Translations under genes and position numbers: made by a program
Shown here: positions 17,047-26,827 of the stretch, in pieces
How the letters are laid out: the number at the start of each line of letters is the position of its first letter
How positions within the stretch are numbered: position 1 is the stretch's first letter
The notes under the pieces: model-generated
Told to the model about the DNA's origin: nothing
Databases searched by the model: none
What the model saw: the letters and a program-made list of their open reading frames with translations, nothing else
Assembly (NCBI RefSeq): GCF_018343525.1
Contig: NZ_JAGYPH010000001.1
Span: 744,001-808,000 of the forward strand
Source: Lederbergia citrea
GTDB lineage: Bacteria > Bacillota > Bacilli > Bacillales > Bacillaceae_C
Length of the DNA: 64,000 bases
Reading direction: 5' to 3'

Positions 17047-19335
17047 ATGCTTGGGAACACTATAGGAATTTTGCTATCAAGGCGGGAATGGAATAAATTA
17101 AACCGTGCAAATTTTGATCTTGAAACTTCTTTTTATCATTATGCTAAAAAAGGAGAAGAGCTCAACCTTGAAGTTGTATTTATTCCCATAAATAATATTT
17201 CTATCACGGAAGGAAAGGCCGAAGCAATAGTAATAAAAAATAATACAATAATACACAAAGGGATGGTTAACATTCCCTCGATTATTTATAATCCAACAAA
17301 ATTCAACCGAAAAACAAACATTAAAATGATAAGAGAACTATCGCAGCATCCTAATGTTCACTTAATAAATGAACACCATGTCTTGAAAGACAAGTACGTT
17401 TTTGACATCATTCAATCTCAACCCGAATTGCAAAAGTATGTAAATAACGAAATATATCAAACGGATTCTTCTATTACTTTTTATTTATTGGGTCAAAAAA
17501 ATATGAAACAACAATGGGAAGTTTTTATTATATTTGCAAAAGATTTAGATGAAAAAAAATATTCGTATGAAGACGCCTATCAATTAATAAATAATAATCA
17601 TACTGAAAAGGAAAATAAAAATGTATTACTTAATGAGATTAGCCAAAATATATTGAGCATCATCCAGTACTATTACCCTGGCCTTAATGAAATTGGTCTT
17701 CAATTCATCTTAAACCAGGATGGCGAAGTAACATTAAAATCATTTTGTACTAAAAAAAGCATAGAGAAGGATCTTTTCGGTTGGAATCAACAATTATGGA
17801 AAAAAATTGTGGAATGGCCAATTGAATTAGCTTATGAAATTAAGCTGAAAAATGAATATTTGAAAGAGATTAATAATCAAAATGAACATGAAAATGATAA
17901 ATTTCAACCAAGCTTGTATCTAGAGGGTACAGATTATCATGTTTGGGTGAAATTTGAACCATTTCAAGATGATGAAATGATTATAAAAGTCCCTAAAGGA
18001 ATTTTGAAACATAAACTAAATCAACTATATGATATACAATTTGGGGTAAAAAAAGAAACATGTGTTTATTTTATCAGCAAAGAAACTGCTTATTTACGTA
18101 ATAATTGTTACGAATATCCGCTTGTCATTTTCGTTTCATCATCACTAGTTGAACGCATGCGAATTCCATTAAATTTAGTATATCAATTAAAAATATCTAA
18201 TGAAAAAATAATGATTGGGCCAACAATCGGCTTTTTATTAGGGGAAAAAAACCAGTTGTATAATCCAGAATACATGAAAAAATTTTCTGATCGATTTGGT
18301 AAATATGAAAAGTTTGGCGGCTTAGCAATCGCCTTTTCGACTCGATCAATCGATTGGAACGAAAAAATTGTATATGGAATGATTTACGATCCAAAGCAAA
18401 AAAAATGGATTTACAATTCTGCACCTATCCCGTCCACCTTATATCGAAGAAACTTTCATCAAAATAAAAAAACCATAAAACAATTAAGGGACATAACAGA
18501 GAATCAATTATTTAACTCCCATCACTTCAAAAAATCCGATCTATATAATCTCCGGGAAGACCTCGAAATTAGTGACCATTTGCCTGAAACACACATATTG
18601 GACGATATGGACAAATTAATAGAGTTTATCAATTTAAAACAAAAAGTTATCCTTAAGCCGGTAAGTTTATCACGTGGGCGTGGGATATTTATTATTGAAA
18701 AAAATAAGGAAGAGCTTGAAGGATTTATATTATATGATTATCGGAAAAAGTATAGAGTTCGCCATCTCCTAAGTGATTCAATAGCATTTCATGACATGTT
18801 GGAAAGCTTAGGCATCTTTAAACAAAATTACTTGTTTCAAACGTATATTCCTTTGTTAAACGTAAATGAACGACCTTTTGACGTTAGAGTGGTGATGCAA
18901 AAATATAAAAAAAACAAATGGGTATGTTCAGGGATTGAATGTAGGATTGCTGGTGAAAACGAGGACTTAACGAATATAGCAAGAGGCGGAAAAGCAATGA
19001 CGTTGGAGGAAGTAATTCAAGATTCTGGTAAAAACCTTTCTTATTCCAAAATAAAAAACAAAATGCTATTAATTTGTCATGATTTTTGTGATTTAATGGA
19101 TAAAAAAGAAGAGCACTATGCTGAGTTTGGGTTAGATATCGCTTTAGATGAACAAGGATATCCTTGGCTTTTAGAGGCGAATATTTTTCCGAGTTTTAAA
19201 GGATTTAAAGATATTGATTTTGATATGTACTTAAAAATTCGTTATCAGCCTCTTTTTTATGCTGTGAAATTACAAGGATTTGACGTCTTAGAAGAGGAGA
19301 GTGTTTTCGATGAAGTTTACAATCAAAATCAGTGA
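17047..19335 (+). CDS. Double YheC/YheD-type ATP-grasp protein
   Basis: A 762-residue protein from the ATG at 17047, which has GGGAGGAAGG just upstream; the frame is open from 16957. The C-terminal part (about 380-755) is a complete YheC/YheD ATP-grasp: IGPTIGFLLG, LKPVSLSRGRGIF (nucleotide lysine and loop), FDVRVVMQK, and FGLDIALDEQGYPWLLEANIFP (metal ligands). The first about 350 residues repeat the layout (IGILLS..., LNEIGLQFILNQDGEVTLKSF) but the ATP-binding middle has decayed. So it looks like a fused duplicate with one inactive half. YheC/YheD proteins are associated with the endospore coat in Bacillus; the chemistry is presumed amide-bond ligation. First of a tightly overlapping set of four genes. 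Confidence 0.82.
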   Translation: MLGNTIGILLSRREWNKLNRANFDLETSFYHYAKKGEELNLEVVFIPINNISITEGKAEAIVIKNNTIIHKGMVNIPSIIYNPTKFNRKTNIKMIRELSQHPNVHLINEHHVLKDKYVFDIIQSQPELQKYVNNEIYQTDSSITFYLLGQKNMKQQWEVFIIFAKDLDEKKYSYEDAYQLINNNHTEKENKNVLLNEISQNILSIIQYYYPGLNEIGLQFILNQDGEVTLKSFCTKKSIEKDLFGWNQQLWKKIVEWPIELAYEIKLKNEYLKEINNQNEHENDKFQPSLYLEGTDYHVWVKFEPFQDDEMIIKVPKGILKHKLNQLYDIQFGVKKETCVYFISKETAYLRNNCYEYPLVIFVSSSLVERMRIPLNLVYQLKISNEKIMIGPTIGFLLGEKNQLYNPEYMKKFSDRFGKYEKFGGLAIAFSTRSIDWNEKIVYGMIYDPKQKKWIYNSAPIPSTLYRRNFHQNKKTIKQLRDITENQLFNSHHFKKSDLYNLREDLEISDHLPETHILDDMDKLIEFINLKQKVILKPVSLSRGRGIFIIEKNKEELEGFILYDYRKKYRVRHLLSDSIAFHDMLESLGIFKQNYLFQTYIPLLNVNERPFDVRVVMQKYKKNKWVCSGIECRIAGENEDLTNIARGGKAMTLEEVIQDSGKNLSYSKIKNKMLLICHDFCDLMDKKEEHYAEFGLDIALDEQGYPWLLEANIFPSFKGFKDIDFDMYLKIRYQPLFYAVKLQGFDVLEEESVFDEVYNQNQ

Positions 19336-20647
19336 TACTTCTAGCGAAACGATCTCCCTCCACTCTAAAGTTTTGGATAATTTATCATTATCTGCCCACA
19401 GAGAAATTTTGATAAGTATAGGTGCTTTGAAAGCAACAGTAACACTTGCGGAACACCACGAACAAGAGTCCATTATATTTATATCGAAGGATATTTTTAC
19501 AACATATTCACTTCCGGATTTCCTTGAATATGAAATTAGAGTAAAGGACGACATTTTGTTTGTCGGTCCTGTCATCGGTTTGCTAATTAAAGGGAAAAAG
19601 GCTGAAATGAACAAACAAAGAATGAAGATATATAAAAATTATCTTCATGAATACAGCTATATAAATGGGCTCATTCTGCTTTTGACCTCAGATGAAATTA
19701 ATGTTAAAAACAAAACCATTTATGGATATGTCTATCACCCAATTGAGGAGGAGTGGGTGGAAGGAAATTTTCCTTTCCCATCAGTCGTGTTTTGCCGAAA
19801 AGCGATAAAAGATACTGATAGAAGTAAATTAAACCAATTAATTGGAGAAGAATTCTTTAATTCACATGTTTTTAATAAGTGGGAAATGTGGGAGTGGTTT
19901 TCGGCAATTGAATCATTGAGCAACTATCTGCCCGAAACCGTTCAAGCAAAAAATATTAGCAATGTGAAGCAACTATTAGAAAAGTATGAAACGATTTTTA
20001 TTAAACCCATTTCAGGTATGCAAGGAACGGGAATTTATCAGCTTGCCAAACAAAAGGAAGAGTATCATTTAAAGTACCGGTTAAATGGCAGAAATACTAC
20101 AGCCGTTTTAGATAGCTGGCAAACAGTGGAGCATTTTTTACGAGATGAGCTTAATCTTGAAAAATATATTGCTCAAAAAAGACTTACTTTACTGAAAAAT
20201 AATAATAGAGTAATAGATTTTCGAATTATTGTATTAAAAGATGCTAACGGCTCATGGTTTGTTCCGGGAATGATAACTAGATTTGGAGCTGAAGAAAGTA
20301 TTGTAAGTAATATTTCAAGTGGTGGATCAGCGGAAAAAGCATGGAGTACTTTAATGAAGATTTATAATGATGACGCAAAAGAAGCTTTTAAAAAGTATAA
20401 AGAAATGGAACAGCTTGCTATTTTATGCTGTGCGACATTGGAACTAAAAGGGCTCCATTTAGCTTATGTAGGTATGGATGTTGGTATGGATGACAATAAA
20501 AATCTATGGGTCATTGAAATAAATAACCGCAACCCTGATATGACCATTGCATTGGATGCGGAAGACAAACAGCTTTATTATCGAATCAAGTCAGCTCCAT
20601 TATTTTACGCTAAATGGTTAGCTGGTTTTGGGGGTGAAAAGAGATGA
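19310..20647 (+). CDS. YheC/YheD family ATP-grasp protein
   Basis: A 445-residue protein. The ATG at 19310 sits ten bases after GAGGAG; a GTG at 19301 would be too close. N-terminal region (about 1-95) is a beta-rich family domain ending in VGPVIGLLIKGK. The ATP-grasp follows: FIKPISGMQGTGIY, VIDFRIIVLK, and YVGMDVGMDDNKNLWVIEINNRNP with acidic/Asn metal ligands. It overlaps the preceding gene by 26 bases and the next by four, so all are translated together. Likely a ligase working on the spore surface or a coat precursor; the substrate is unknown. Confidence 0.85.
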   Translation: MKFTIKISDTSSETISLHSKVLDNLSLSAHREILISIGALKATVTLAEHHEQESIIFISKDIFTTYSLPDFLEYEIRVKDDILFVGPVIGLLIKGKKAEMNKQRMKIYKNYLHEYSYINGLILLLTSDEINVKNKTIYGYVYHPIEEEWVEGNFPFPSVVFCRKAIKDTDRSKLNQLIGEEFFNSHVFNKWEMWEWFSAIESLSNYLPETVQAKNISNVKQLLEKYETIFIKPISGMQGTGIYQLAKQKEEYHLKYRLNGRNTTAVLDSWQTVEHFLRDELNLEKYIAQKRLTLLKNNNRVIDFRIIVLKDANGSWFVPGMITRFGAEESIVSNISSGGSAEKAWSTLMKIYNDDAKEAFKKYKEMEQLAILCCATLELKGLHLAYVGMDVGMDDNKNLWVIEINNRNPDMTIALDAEDKQLYYRIKSAPLFYAKWLAGFGGEKR

Positions 20648-21963
20648 ACCTTTATTATATTCAATCCGAACAAACATCAACTTCTACCATGTCAATCAAT
20701 CAAGACACTGCGGTAAGTCTTGGAATTAAAAACAATCAGAAAATTCATTTGTCATATGGGAAACGAAAACATCAAGTGTTAGTTATTATCTCTAACTTAA
20801 CCGACCAAAATACGCTCCAAATTAGTGAACAGGTGATACAAAAACTTTTGATTGATTCGAAAGTAAAATATGAAGTTGCTTTTAAAAACTCAGAGCTAAT
20901 CATTGGACCTGTTATAGGATTATTATTAGGAAGATCAGAAGCAAAATTAACAAAAAACATGGACCGATTTTTAATATATACAATGATATACGAACAAATT
21001 AATGGTGTCCTGTTTGTATTTAGTGAAGAGGAAATTGATTTTTTACGAGAGCAAATCACAGGGTATGTATATGATCCACATTCAGCAAATCATTGGAGAA
21101 AAGTTGAATTGCCTTTCCCTGGGGCGATTTTTCGACGGGTGGAACTTTCTAAGAAAACACTAGCTGGTCTTATTAATATCATGGGCAGAAGCTTTTTCAA
21201 TTCTTACTACTTTGACAAATGGCAGTTTTGGAATTTACTTTCTCCATATAAGGAACTTAGGGACCATCTTCCTGAAACAACAAATAACGTGAATATACAG
21301 CAGCTTGATCATTTTATTGGAAAATATAACGGTGTTTATTTGAAGCCTAAAAATGGTTCAAGAGGGTATGGTATTCATTATATTGAAAAAAAGGATAATC
21401 AATATGTAGTCATAAAGAATTATGATAATGAAGTGAAGTATATGTCAAAGGATGAAATGTCCAAATATATATCGAAGCACAAATATTACTTATTACAGCA
21501 GCCGATACGACTTCATACATTTGAGGATAGAAAAGTGGATTACCGAGTAATATTGCAAAAAAGTGAAACCGGTTTCTGGCCCTGTACTGGTATTATTGCA
21601 AGGTTCGGAAAAACGAATGCGATTTCATCCAATTTCAAAGCAAGTGGTTTTGCGAAGGAAGGTGCAGACGCATTAAAACTTCAATTTGGATACGATGATT
21701 TAAAAGCTTTTCAAAAATATCAAGAAATCATTCATGTTTGTAAAAATATTGTAGCAAAATTAGACCAAGTTGGTGAAGGAGCTTATGCCGATTTAGGCAT
21801 TGATATTGGTATTGATCAAGACGAAAAGATATGGGTAATCGAGATGAATAAAAGACCTGATCATGATTTTCCATTAATAATTAAAGACAAGAAAATGTAT
21901 TATATGGTAAAGACAAATCCAGTGTTATTTGCTAAGTCAGTCGCAATGGGAAGCAATGATTAA
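20644..21963 (+). CDS. YheC/YheD family ATP-grasp protein
   Basis: A 439-residue paralogue of the preceding gene with the same layout: N-terminal family domain to about residue 100 (IGPVIGLLLGRSEA), PFPGAIFRRV, then ATP-grasp motifs YLKPKNGSRGYGIHYIEK, VDYRVILQK and ADLGIDIGIDQDEKIWVIEMNKRPD. All likely nucleotide and metal residues are kept, so it should be active. It starts on an ATGA overlap with the gene before and ends on a TAATG junction with the PHP gene, so the unit is one operon. Confidence 0.85.
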   Translation: MNLYYIQSEQTSTSTMSINQDTAVSLGIKNNQKIHLSYGKRKHQVLVIISNLTDQNTLQISEQVIQKLLIDSKVKYEVAFKNSELIIGPVIGLLLGRSEAKLTKNMDRFLIYTMIYEQINGVLFVFSEEEIDFLREQITGYVYDPHSANHWRKVELPFPGAIFRRVELSKKTLAGLINIMGRSFFNSYYFDKWQFWNLLSPYKELRDHLPETTNNVNIQQLDHFIGKYNGVYLKPKNGSRGYGIHYIEKKDNQYVVIKNYDNEVKYMSKDEMSKYISKHKYYLLQQPIRLHTFEDRKVDYRVILQKSETGFWPCTGIIARFGKTNAISSNFKASGFAKEGADALKLQFGYDDLKAFQKYQEIIHVCKNIVAKLDQVGEGAYADLGIDIGIDQDEKIWVIEMNKRPDHDFPLIIKDKKMYYMVKTNPVLFAKSVAMGSND

Positions 21964-22784
21964 TGTTCAGCATGAAAGTAGGGAAGAAATTGGAGATAAA
22001 AAATATAATAGAGAACGGCTGTTTTGATTTGCATTTACACACAACTGCTTCAGATGGAAGTTTTCCTCCGAGTGAAGTTGTGAAAATGGCTGCGCAAAAA
22101 GGTATAACAACGATTGCCATTACGGATCATGATACAACTGATGGGATTAACGAGGCTTTGGAAGTGGGAAGAAAATTAAAGATAACTGTTATACCTGGTA
22201 TCGAATTAAGCACGAAGTATAAAGGAAGGACCATAGATATTTTAGGCTATCATATTCATGAATCAAAAGAGTTATCAGATGTTTTACAGAAAATGAGGGA
22301 TCATCGTTATAATCGCTCTCAATTAATTGTAAACAAGTTTTGTGAACTGGGGATGACGATTACCTCTGAAGATGTTCAAAAATATAGTAAAGGAGACGTA
22401 ATTGCCCGCCCTCATATTGCAAAAGCAGTCGTTGATAAGGGATATGCAAAAAATACCCAAGAAGTATTTGATCTTTATTTAGGTGATGGAAAACCATGTG
22501 CGGTGGATAAAATGGTACTCTCTCCCGAAGAAGGGATAAGGTTGATTCACAATGCCGGCGGTACAGCTGTCTTAGCGCATCCTTTACTAATTCAAGATGA
22601 TTCGATAGTAGAAGAGTTAATGCAGCTCTCATTTGATGGAATAGAAGTCTGGCATCGCAAACATCGCAATGAGGACATCATCAAGTATAAAAGCCTAGCA
22701 AAAAAGTATAAAAAACTAATAACAGGCGGCTCAGATTTTCATAATGAAGATCATACGATTGGGGAGTTTGGATTCGAATTTTAA
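21963..22784 (+). CDS. PHP-domain phosphoesterase, probable pAp phosphatase
   Basis: A 273-residue PHP protein with the metal-binding segments FDLHLHTTASDGSF, ITDHDTTDG, IPGIELS, ARPHIAKA and GGSDFHNED, the architecture of YciV/TrpH-like PHP enzymes. Characterised members hydrolyse 3',5'-nucleoside bisphosphates such as pAp to AMP, or trim RNA 5' ends. Here it shares an operon with ATP-grasp genes and faces sat-cysC and sulfotransferase genes. Since sulfotransferases release pAp from PAPS, a pAp phosphatase role fits the context well. That assignment is inference from context plus family. Confidence 0.85.
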   Translation: MFSMKVGKKLEIKNIIENGCFDLHLHTTASDGSFPPSEVVKMAAQKGITTIAITDHDTTDGINEALEVGRKLKITVIPGIELSTKYKGRTIDILGYHIHESKELSDVLQKMRDHRYNRSQLIVNKFCELGMTITSEDVQKYSKGDVIARPHIAKAVVDKGYAKNTQEVFDLYLGDGKPCAVDKMVLSPEEGIRLIHNAGGTAVLAHPLLIQDDSIVEELMQLSFDGIEVWHRKHRNEDIIKYKSLAKKYKKLITGGSDFHNEDHTIGEFGFEF

Positions 22785-22790
22785 TATCAA

Positions 22791-22820
22791 AAGAGCTGGT
22801 TTCAAAAGAAACAGCTCTTC
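22791..22820. terminator. Bidirectional terminator between PHP gene and sat
   Basis: AAGAGCTGGTTTC / GAAACAGCTCTT hairpin with A-rich and T-rich flanks. It separates the convergent ATP-grasp/PHP operon and the sat-cysC operon. Confidence 0.75.
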
Positions 22821-22824
22821 TTTA

Positions 22825-23961
22825 TCAATCTTTTAATCCTTTTAATAAGATTTCAATCACTTCGGGCCGACTAAACTCAGGAGGTGGTGTAATCCCATTA
22901 CGTAACATTTCTCGAACCTTTGTCCCTGATAAGTGTAAATGGTCTTTTTTGTCATGTGGGCATGTTTTACTAGAAGCCATACTTTTGCATTTTGTACAAT
23001 AAAAGCTATGTTCAAAGGCGAGTATCGTGATGCCAATGTCCTCAAAACTAAATTGAGTAAATATCTTTTGAGCATCATAAGTACCATAGTAATTACCTAC
23101 TCCAGCATGATCTCTTCCGACGATAAAATGTGTGCAGCCATAATTTTTGCGGACAAGGGCGTGAAAAATTGCCTCTTTTGGTCCGGCGTATCTCATCGCC
23201 GCCAGAAATACTCCTAAGAATACCCGGTCAATCGGATAATAGTTCTTTAATAATACCTCATAACTATTCATACGAATATTTGCTGGAATATCATCTGATT
23301 TAGTTTCACCTACTAAAGGGTTTAAAAACAAGCCATCAACCGTTTCTAATGCTGTCTTTTGAATGTATTCATGTGCTCTATGAACAGGATTTCTTGTTTG
23401 GAATCCGACAACTGTGCTCCAATGTTTATTTGCAAATTCTTTTCTTGTTTCTGAAGGAGTTTTGTAGTAATTACTAAATTCAGGTTTTTTTGGCGGAAAT
23501 TTTGTTAATTTAATTGGTCCTGCTGCATATACATTTGGCCGATTTAAAAGTTTTTTTACCCCGGGATGATCGGGATCGGTTGTTTGATACACTTTTTTAG
23601 CTTCCACTATTTTATTTGGTGCAAAAAGTTCTTGCAGTTGTAACACACCGTAAGTTTCATTATTAAAGGTTAGCCTTACCGTTTCTCCGATCGTTAGCTT
23701 TTGTGCAGCTTCTTCAGAAACTGGAAGGGTAATCGGGATGCTCCACACTATCCCATTTGCTAATCTAATATTCTCTAATACAGATTCATAATCTTCCTTT
23801 CCAAGAAAGCCAATAAGTGGACTATAAGCTCCATTGGCTATTAATTCTAAGTCAGAAAGGGCCATTGCATCTATTTCAATTTCACTAGTAAGCTCAGAAG
23901 CATTGTAATCTAAATCGATTTGATTCACTAGCTTCCCACCATGAGGGATACTCAATGTCAA
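22825..23961 (-). CDS. sat: Sulfate adenylyltransferase (ATP sulfurylase)
   Basis: A 378-residue enzyme of the dimeric/archaeal-bacterial Sat type, close in length to B. subtilis Sat. It carries [15 protein letters not shown] (the HxxH nucleotide motif), [22 protein letters not shown] and a C-terminal four-Cys zinc-type patch ([19 protein letters not shown]). It makes APS and pyrophosphate from ATP and sulfate. TTG start at 23961 behind AAGGAG. It is downstream of cysC with a six-base gap. There is no PAPS reductase (cysH) or sulfite reductase beside it, so the pair seems dedicated to PAPS for sulfation rather than cysteine synthesis. Confidence 0.95.
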   Translation of the reverse strand: MTLSIPHGGKLVNQIDLDYNASELTSEIEIDAMALSDLELIANGAYSPLIGFLGKEDYESVLENIRLANGIVWSIPITLPVSEEAAQKLTIGETVRLTFNNETYGVLQLQELFAPNKIVEAKKVYQTTDPDHPGVKKLLNRPNVYAAGPIKLTKFPPKKPEFSNYYKTPSETRKEFANKHWSTVVGFQTRNPVHRAHEYIQKTALETVDGLFLNPLVGETKSDDIPANIRMNSYEVLLKNYYPIDRVFLGVFLAAMRYAGPKEAIFHALVRKNYGCTHFIVGRDHAGVGNYYGTYDAQKIFTQFSFEDIGITILAFEHSFYCTKCKSMASSKTCPHDKKDHLHLSGTKVREMLRNGITPPPEFSRPEVIEILLKGLKD

Positions 23962-23967
23962 AATTAA

Positions 23968-24591
23968 TCACTCCTTCGTATTTAGCTCAAGAGTATCGAA
24001 AAGGTAAGATGAAAGGATTTCTACAGCTTCATCTATCGATAATTTATTTGTATCAATAATGATTTCAGGGTTTTGTGGTTCTTCATATGGCTGATCGATT
24101 CCTGTGAAATCTTTTATTTCTCCTTTTCTTGCCTTCTTATACAGTCCTTTTGGATCCCGCGTTTCACACTCTTCAATTGAACATTTCACATATACTTCAA
24201 TAAACTCATCTTGCTTAAATATGGCTCTTGCATTCATCCGCTCTTTTTCAAATGGAGAAATAAGTGCAGCAAGCACTACCACTCCAGCATCCACAAACAG
24301 CTTGCCGATTTCGGCTGCTCTCCTAATATTTTCCTGTCTATCCTCAGCAGTAAAAGAAAGGTTACTATTAATGCCGTGACGAAGATTATCCCCATCTAAT
24401 AAATAAACACTAATGTTCTTTTTGTATAATTCATTCTGAACAGCATTGGCTATGGTTGACTTTCCTGATCCCGATAGTCCGGTAAACCAAATCATTATAC
24501 TTTTATGGCCATGTTGCTTTTGTCGCTCCTCTTTTGTTAGCGTTGATTGATGCCAAACAATATTTTTATCTGACTCACCATTATTATTCAA
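23968..24591 (-). CDS. cysC: Adenylyl-sulfate kinase (APS kinase)
   Basis: A 207-residue kinase with P-loop GLSGSGKST (about 36-44), LLDGDNLRHGIN (APS-binding DGDN) and DPKGLYKKARKGEI near the C-terminal lid. It phosphorylates APS at the 3' hydroxyl to PAPS, the donor for the sulfotransferases nearby. TTG start with GGAG nine bases upstream. It heads a two-gene operon cysC-sat, divergent from the TauE-type permease. Confidence 0.95.
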   Translation of the reverse strand: MNNNGESDKNIVWHQSTLTKEERQKQHGHKSIMIWFTGLSGSGKSTIANAVQNELYKKNISVYLLDGDNLRHGINSNLSFTAEDRQENIRRAAEIGKLFVDAGVVVLAALISPFEKERMNARAIFKQDEFIEVYVKCSIEECETRDPKGLYKKARKGEIKDFTGIDQPYEEPQNPEIIIDTNKLSIDEAVEILSSYLFDTLELNTKE

Positions 24592-24924
24592 GCTACCATG
24601 CTCCTTTCAAGTTTATTTATGCTCAACTAGTTTGATTATCTATCGGAGTAAAAAAACTCCATTTGCGGAGATATAGAAAAACACTGCTAATTATTTTCTA
24701 ATATACAGTTCAGTTTATGGATAGATTAATACATTGGAAACGGCATAAATAAAAAACAAGCATAAACCTATGAAACCATTGCTTTTCAAAATGGGGGTTT
24801 TTTCAGCAACTTTCCTATTTCAAATTATAGTATTTCAACATATCATGTATCAGAAAATTGGAAAAATTATTATGTTTTTAGGAAACATATTTAATCCGAA
24901 ATGGATTCGATTGGGGAAGTGATA
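24592..24924. other. Divergent regulatory region between cysC and the TauE gene
   Basis: AT-rich gap of about 330 bases. It has no open frame and no recognisable riboswitch (no S-box or T-box landmarks). It must hold both divergent promoters. I could not identify a confident sigma-A, sigma-E or sigma-K pair by eye. Confidence 0.4.
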
Positions 24925-25692
24925 ATGGAATTAGGAATTATTGGTATGGGACTGTTTGTTGGATTTCTAGTCGGTTTGACTGGAGTAGGGGGAGCGGCAC
25001 TTTTAACTCCAATATTAATGTTAATAGGGATAAACCCTGTCGTAGCTGTTGGGACCGACCTGTTTTATAATTCTGTAACTAAATTGTTTGGAACAATCCA
25101 ACATTGGAGACAGAAGACCATTAATGGAAGATTAGTATTGTATTTGTCCTTCGGTAGTATACCAGGTGCGGTGATCGCAATAGTATTACTCAAGGTTTTT
25201 GACTTTTATTTTCAAAATCAAGAACATATTATCAAACATTCCATTGGGTATGTTCTCATTTTCGTCGCTGCCGCAACAATTTATCAAAATTTTTTTAGTA
25301 ATCACTTTAATAAAAAACAGGAGCAAGCTGATCCAATAAAAGGAAAGAAAGTGTTAACGATATTAATTGGTTTTGTTTTAGGATTTATTGTTGGATTAAC
25401 ATCGATTGGATCTGGTTCATTATTTGCACTTGCATTCTTGTACATTTACAGAATTAAAACATCTAAAGTCGTTGGTACAGATATTGCTCATGCATTCGCT
25501 TTAGTTACAGTGGCAGGATTACTACATGCAGGACTTGGAAATGTCGATTTTCTATTGGCGGGTAATCTGTTAATAGGATCAATACCCGGCGTACTATTAG
25601 GAAGTTCTCTATCTACAAAATTACCTGCAAAACCACTTAGATTCATTATGGCGGTGATCATATTAATTAGCGGCATAAAGATAATACTCTAG
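24925..25692 (+). CDS. TauE/SafE family permease
   Basis: A 255-residue protein from the ATG at 24925 (GGGGAAG upstream). It has about eight membrane helices in two repeats, each opening with the family signature: GFLVGLTGVGGAALLTPIL and GFIVGLTSIGSGSLFALAF. Such permeases move sulfite, sulfoacetate or other sulfur-containing anions. Next to sat-cysC, sulfate uptake or sulfite export is the most natural role, but direction and substrate are inferred. TauE-type proteins also occur beside sulfate-assimilation genes in other Bacillus. Confidence 0.82.
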   Translation: MELGIIGMGLFVGFLVGLTGVGGAALLTPILMLIGINPVVAVGTDLFYNSVTKLFGTIQHWRQKTINGRLVLYLSFGSIPGAVIAIVLLKVFDFYFQNQEHIIKHSIGYVLIFVAAATIYQNFFSNHFNKKQEQADPIKGKKVLTILIGFVLGFIVGLTSIGSGSLFALAFLYIYRIKTSKVVGTDIAHAFALVTVAGLLHAGLGNVDFLLAGNLLIGSIPGVLLGSSLSTKLPAKPLRFIMAVIILISGIKIIL

Positions 25693-25847
25693 TTGGCTAT
25701 TCTTTGTATAAAGGATAGCCAGCTTTGTTTTCTCTGGAAATTTGAGTTTATGAGAATCATTCATTTTATTTTAAACCGCTTTGTCCCATAACATTCTGTT
25801 GAAATCTGCATTTAGTAATATAAGAAAGGAAGGAGGTGTAATAATAG

Positions 25848-25949
25848 ATGAAAGCAAAAAGATTGCGCCGTAAACTACGGAGATGCCGTCGTCACCATCG
25901 CCAATGCTTGATTAAGTTGAAAGCTTGTTTAGGTACGTAACTAGTTAAT
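25848..25949 (+). CDS. Very small Arg/Lys-rich peptide
   Basis: A 33-residue frame with a perfect AGGAGGTG ten bases upstream of its ATG. The first 24 residues are almost all Arg, Lys, His, Leu and Cys (for example KRLRRKLRRCRRHHRQC), with two Cys. A short hairpin (AGGC-AGAAAA-GCCT plus T-run, 25963-25985) follows. The strong ribosome site and terminator favour a real gene. A nucleic-acid binding or spore-packing peptide, or a cationic peptide, are possible; I recognise no family. Confidence 0.5.
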
Positions 25950-26015
25950 GACTAGAATGAGATAGGCAGAAAAGCCTCTTTTTTGATGGCCTGTTTTTTT
26001 TGGAGGATAAATAAG

Positions 26016-26048
26016 AAAAACCGCCTTCTTTAAAAGAAGTACGGTTAT
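26016..26048 (-). terminator. Terminator of the first sulfotransferase gene
   Basis: Imperfect stem AACCG(CC)TTCTT / AAGAA(GTA)CGGTT with T-run on the minus strand just after the stop codon. Confidence 0.6.
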
Positions 26049-26059
26049 CATTCATTTCT

Positions 26060-26827
26060 TTAGCGTTCCCAACTAAAATTATCGCCTAAATAATCCTCCA
26101 ATTTCTCATTATAAGGTTTAAAATATTTAATTAATCTTTCCCTCATATGCTCCTCCATTTTTGGATATGGATGACTTGCTTCCTTCGTATACTCAAAATT
26201 CCATTCAGGTAAATCTAAAAATTGACAAACTTGATTTATACCTATCCTTGGATTGCGATAGTAATTTTCACTCTCTAATATCAAAAACTGTTCCCTTGGA
26301 AAAAAGTCCATCCATCTTTTCAGTTGATCTACATAATTCCCTCTTGCCAAGTAAGTTCTATTTATGTTTGGCTCAATTATTCCGTTTAATTCCTTGTCGA
26401 TTGCTTCCTCAAAGGTCAATTTCTCCAATTCCCTCCTTTTAAAATGATGATAGTGGGAATATGCTCTATCGACAGGATTTCTTAACAATACGATTAGTTT
26501 TACATTTGGCATGGCATTAAATACTCTTTCGGGGACTTCTGGTATGAAAAGATACCTTGGTGTTGCTTCTCCTGTAACTAAATTAGGTTTATTTATTAAT
26601 TTCTTTTTGTTAAGTAAAGGGAAATTATTTTTGTACGAATCTATACCTTTACTATACTCATCTTCTTTATCAAAAAAATGAAGCTCTTTCCTTTTGGCGC
26701 TTACAATCGATGAATGTTTAACTAGATTTTTATAAAGTGTCGTCGTTCCACATTTCATGGCACCGATAATTAAGAAATCCGGCATCCTTTCGTGTGAAGC
26801 TAGGAACTGCTCTTTCTTTTTGCCCAC
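26060..26827 (-). CDS. PAPS-dependent sulfotransferase (heparan N-sulfotransferase-like)
   Basis: A 255-residue cytosolic sulfotransferase. FLIIGAMKCGTTTLYKNL (about 18-35) is the 5'-phosphosulfate loop; KLIVLLRNPVDRAYSHYHHF (about 110-128) is the 3'-phosphate site with the conserved Arg and Ser. The GxMKCGTTxLY opening and the later RGNYVDQLKRWMDFFPREQFLIL block are those of the Sulfotransfer_1 type found in heparan sulfate N-deacetylase/N-sulfotransferases and bacterial glycan sulfotransferases. It should move sulfate from PAPS to a glycan. GTG start with AAGGAGG seven bases upstream. It is on the minus strand among plus-strand relatives. Confidence 0.9.
   Translation of the reverse strand: MGKKKEQFLASHERMPDFLIIGAMKCGTTTLYKNLVKHSSIVSAKRKELHFFDKEDEYSKGIDSYKNNFPLLNKKKLINKPNLVTGEATPRYLFIPEVPERVFNAMPNVKLIVLLRNPVDRAYSHYHHFKRRELEKLTFEEAIDKELNGIIEPNINRTYLARGNYVDQLKRWMDFFPREQFLILESENYYRNPRIGINQVCQFLDLPEWNFEYTKEASHPYPKMEEHMRERLIKYFKPYNEKLEDYLGDNFSWER

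Noticed and set aside
24592..24924. Riboswitch or T-box in front of cysC or the TauE gene
   Set aside because: No S-box, T-box or other landmark sequence is present on either strand.
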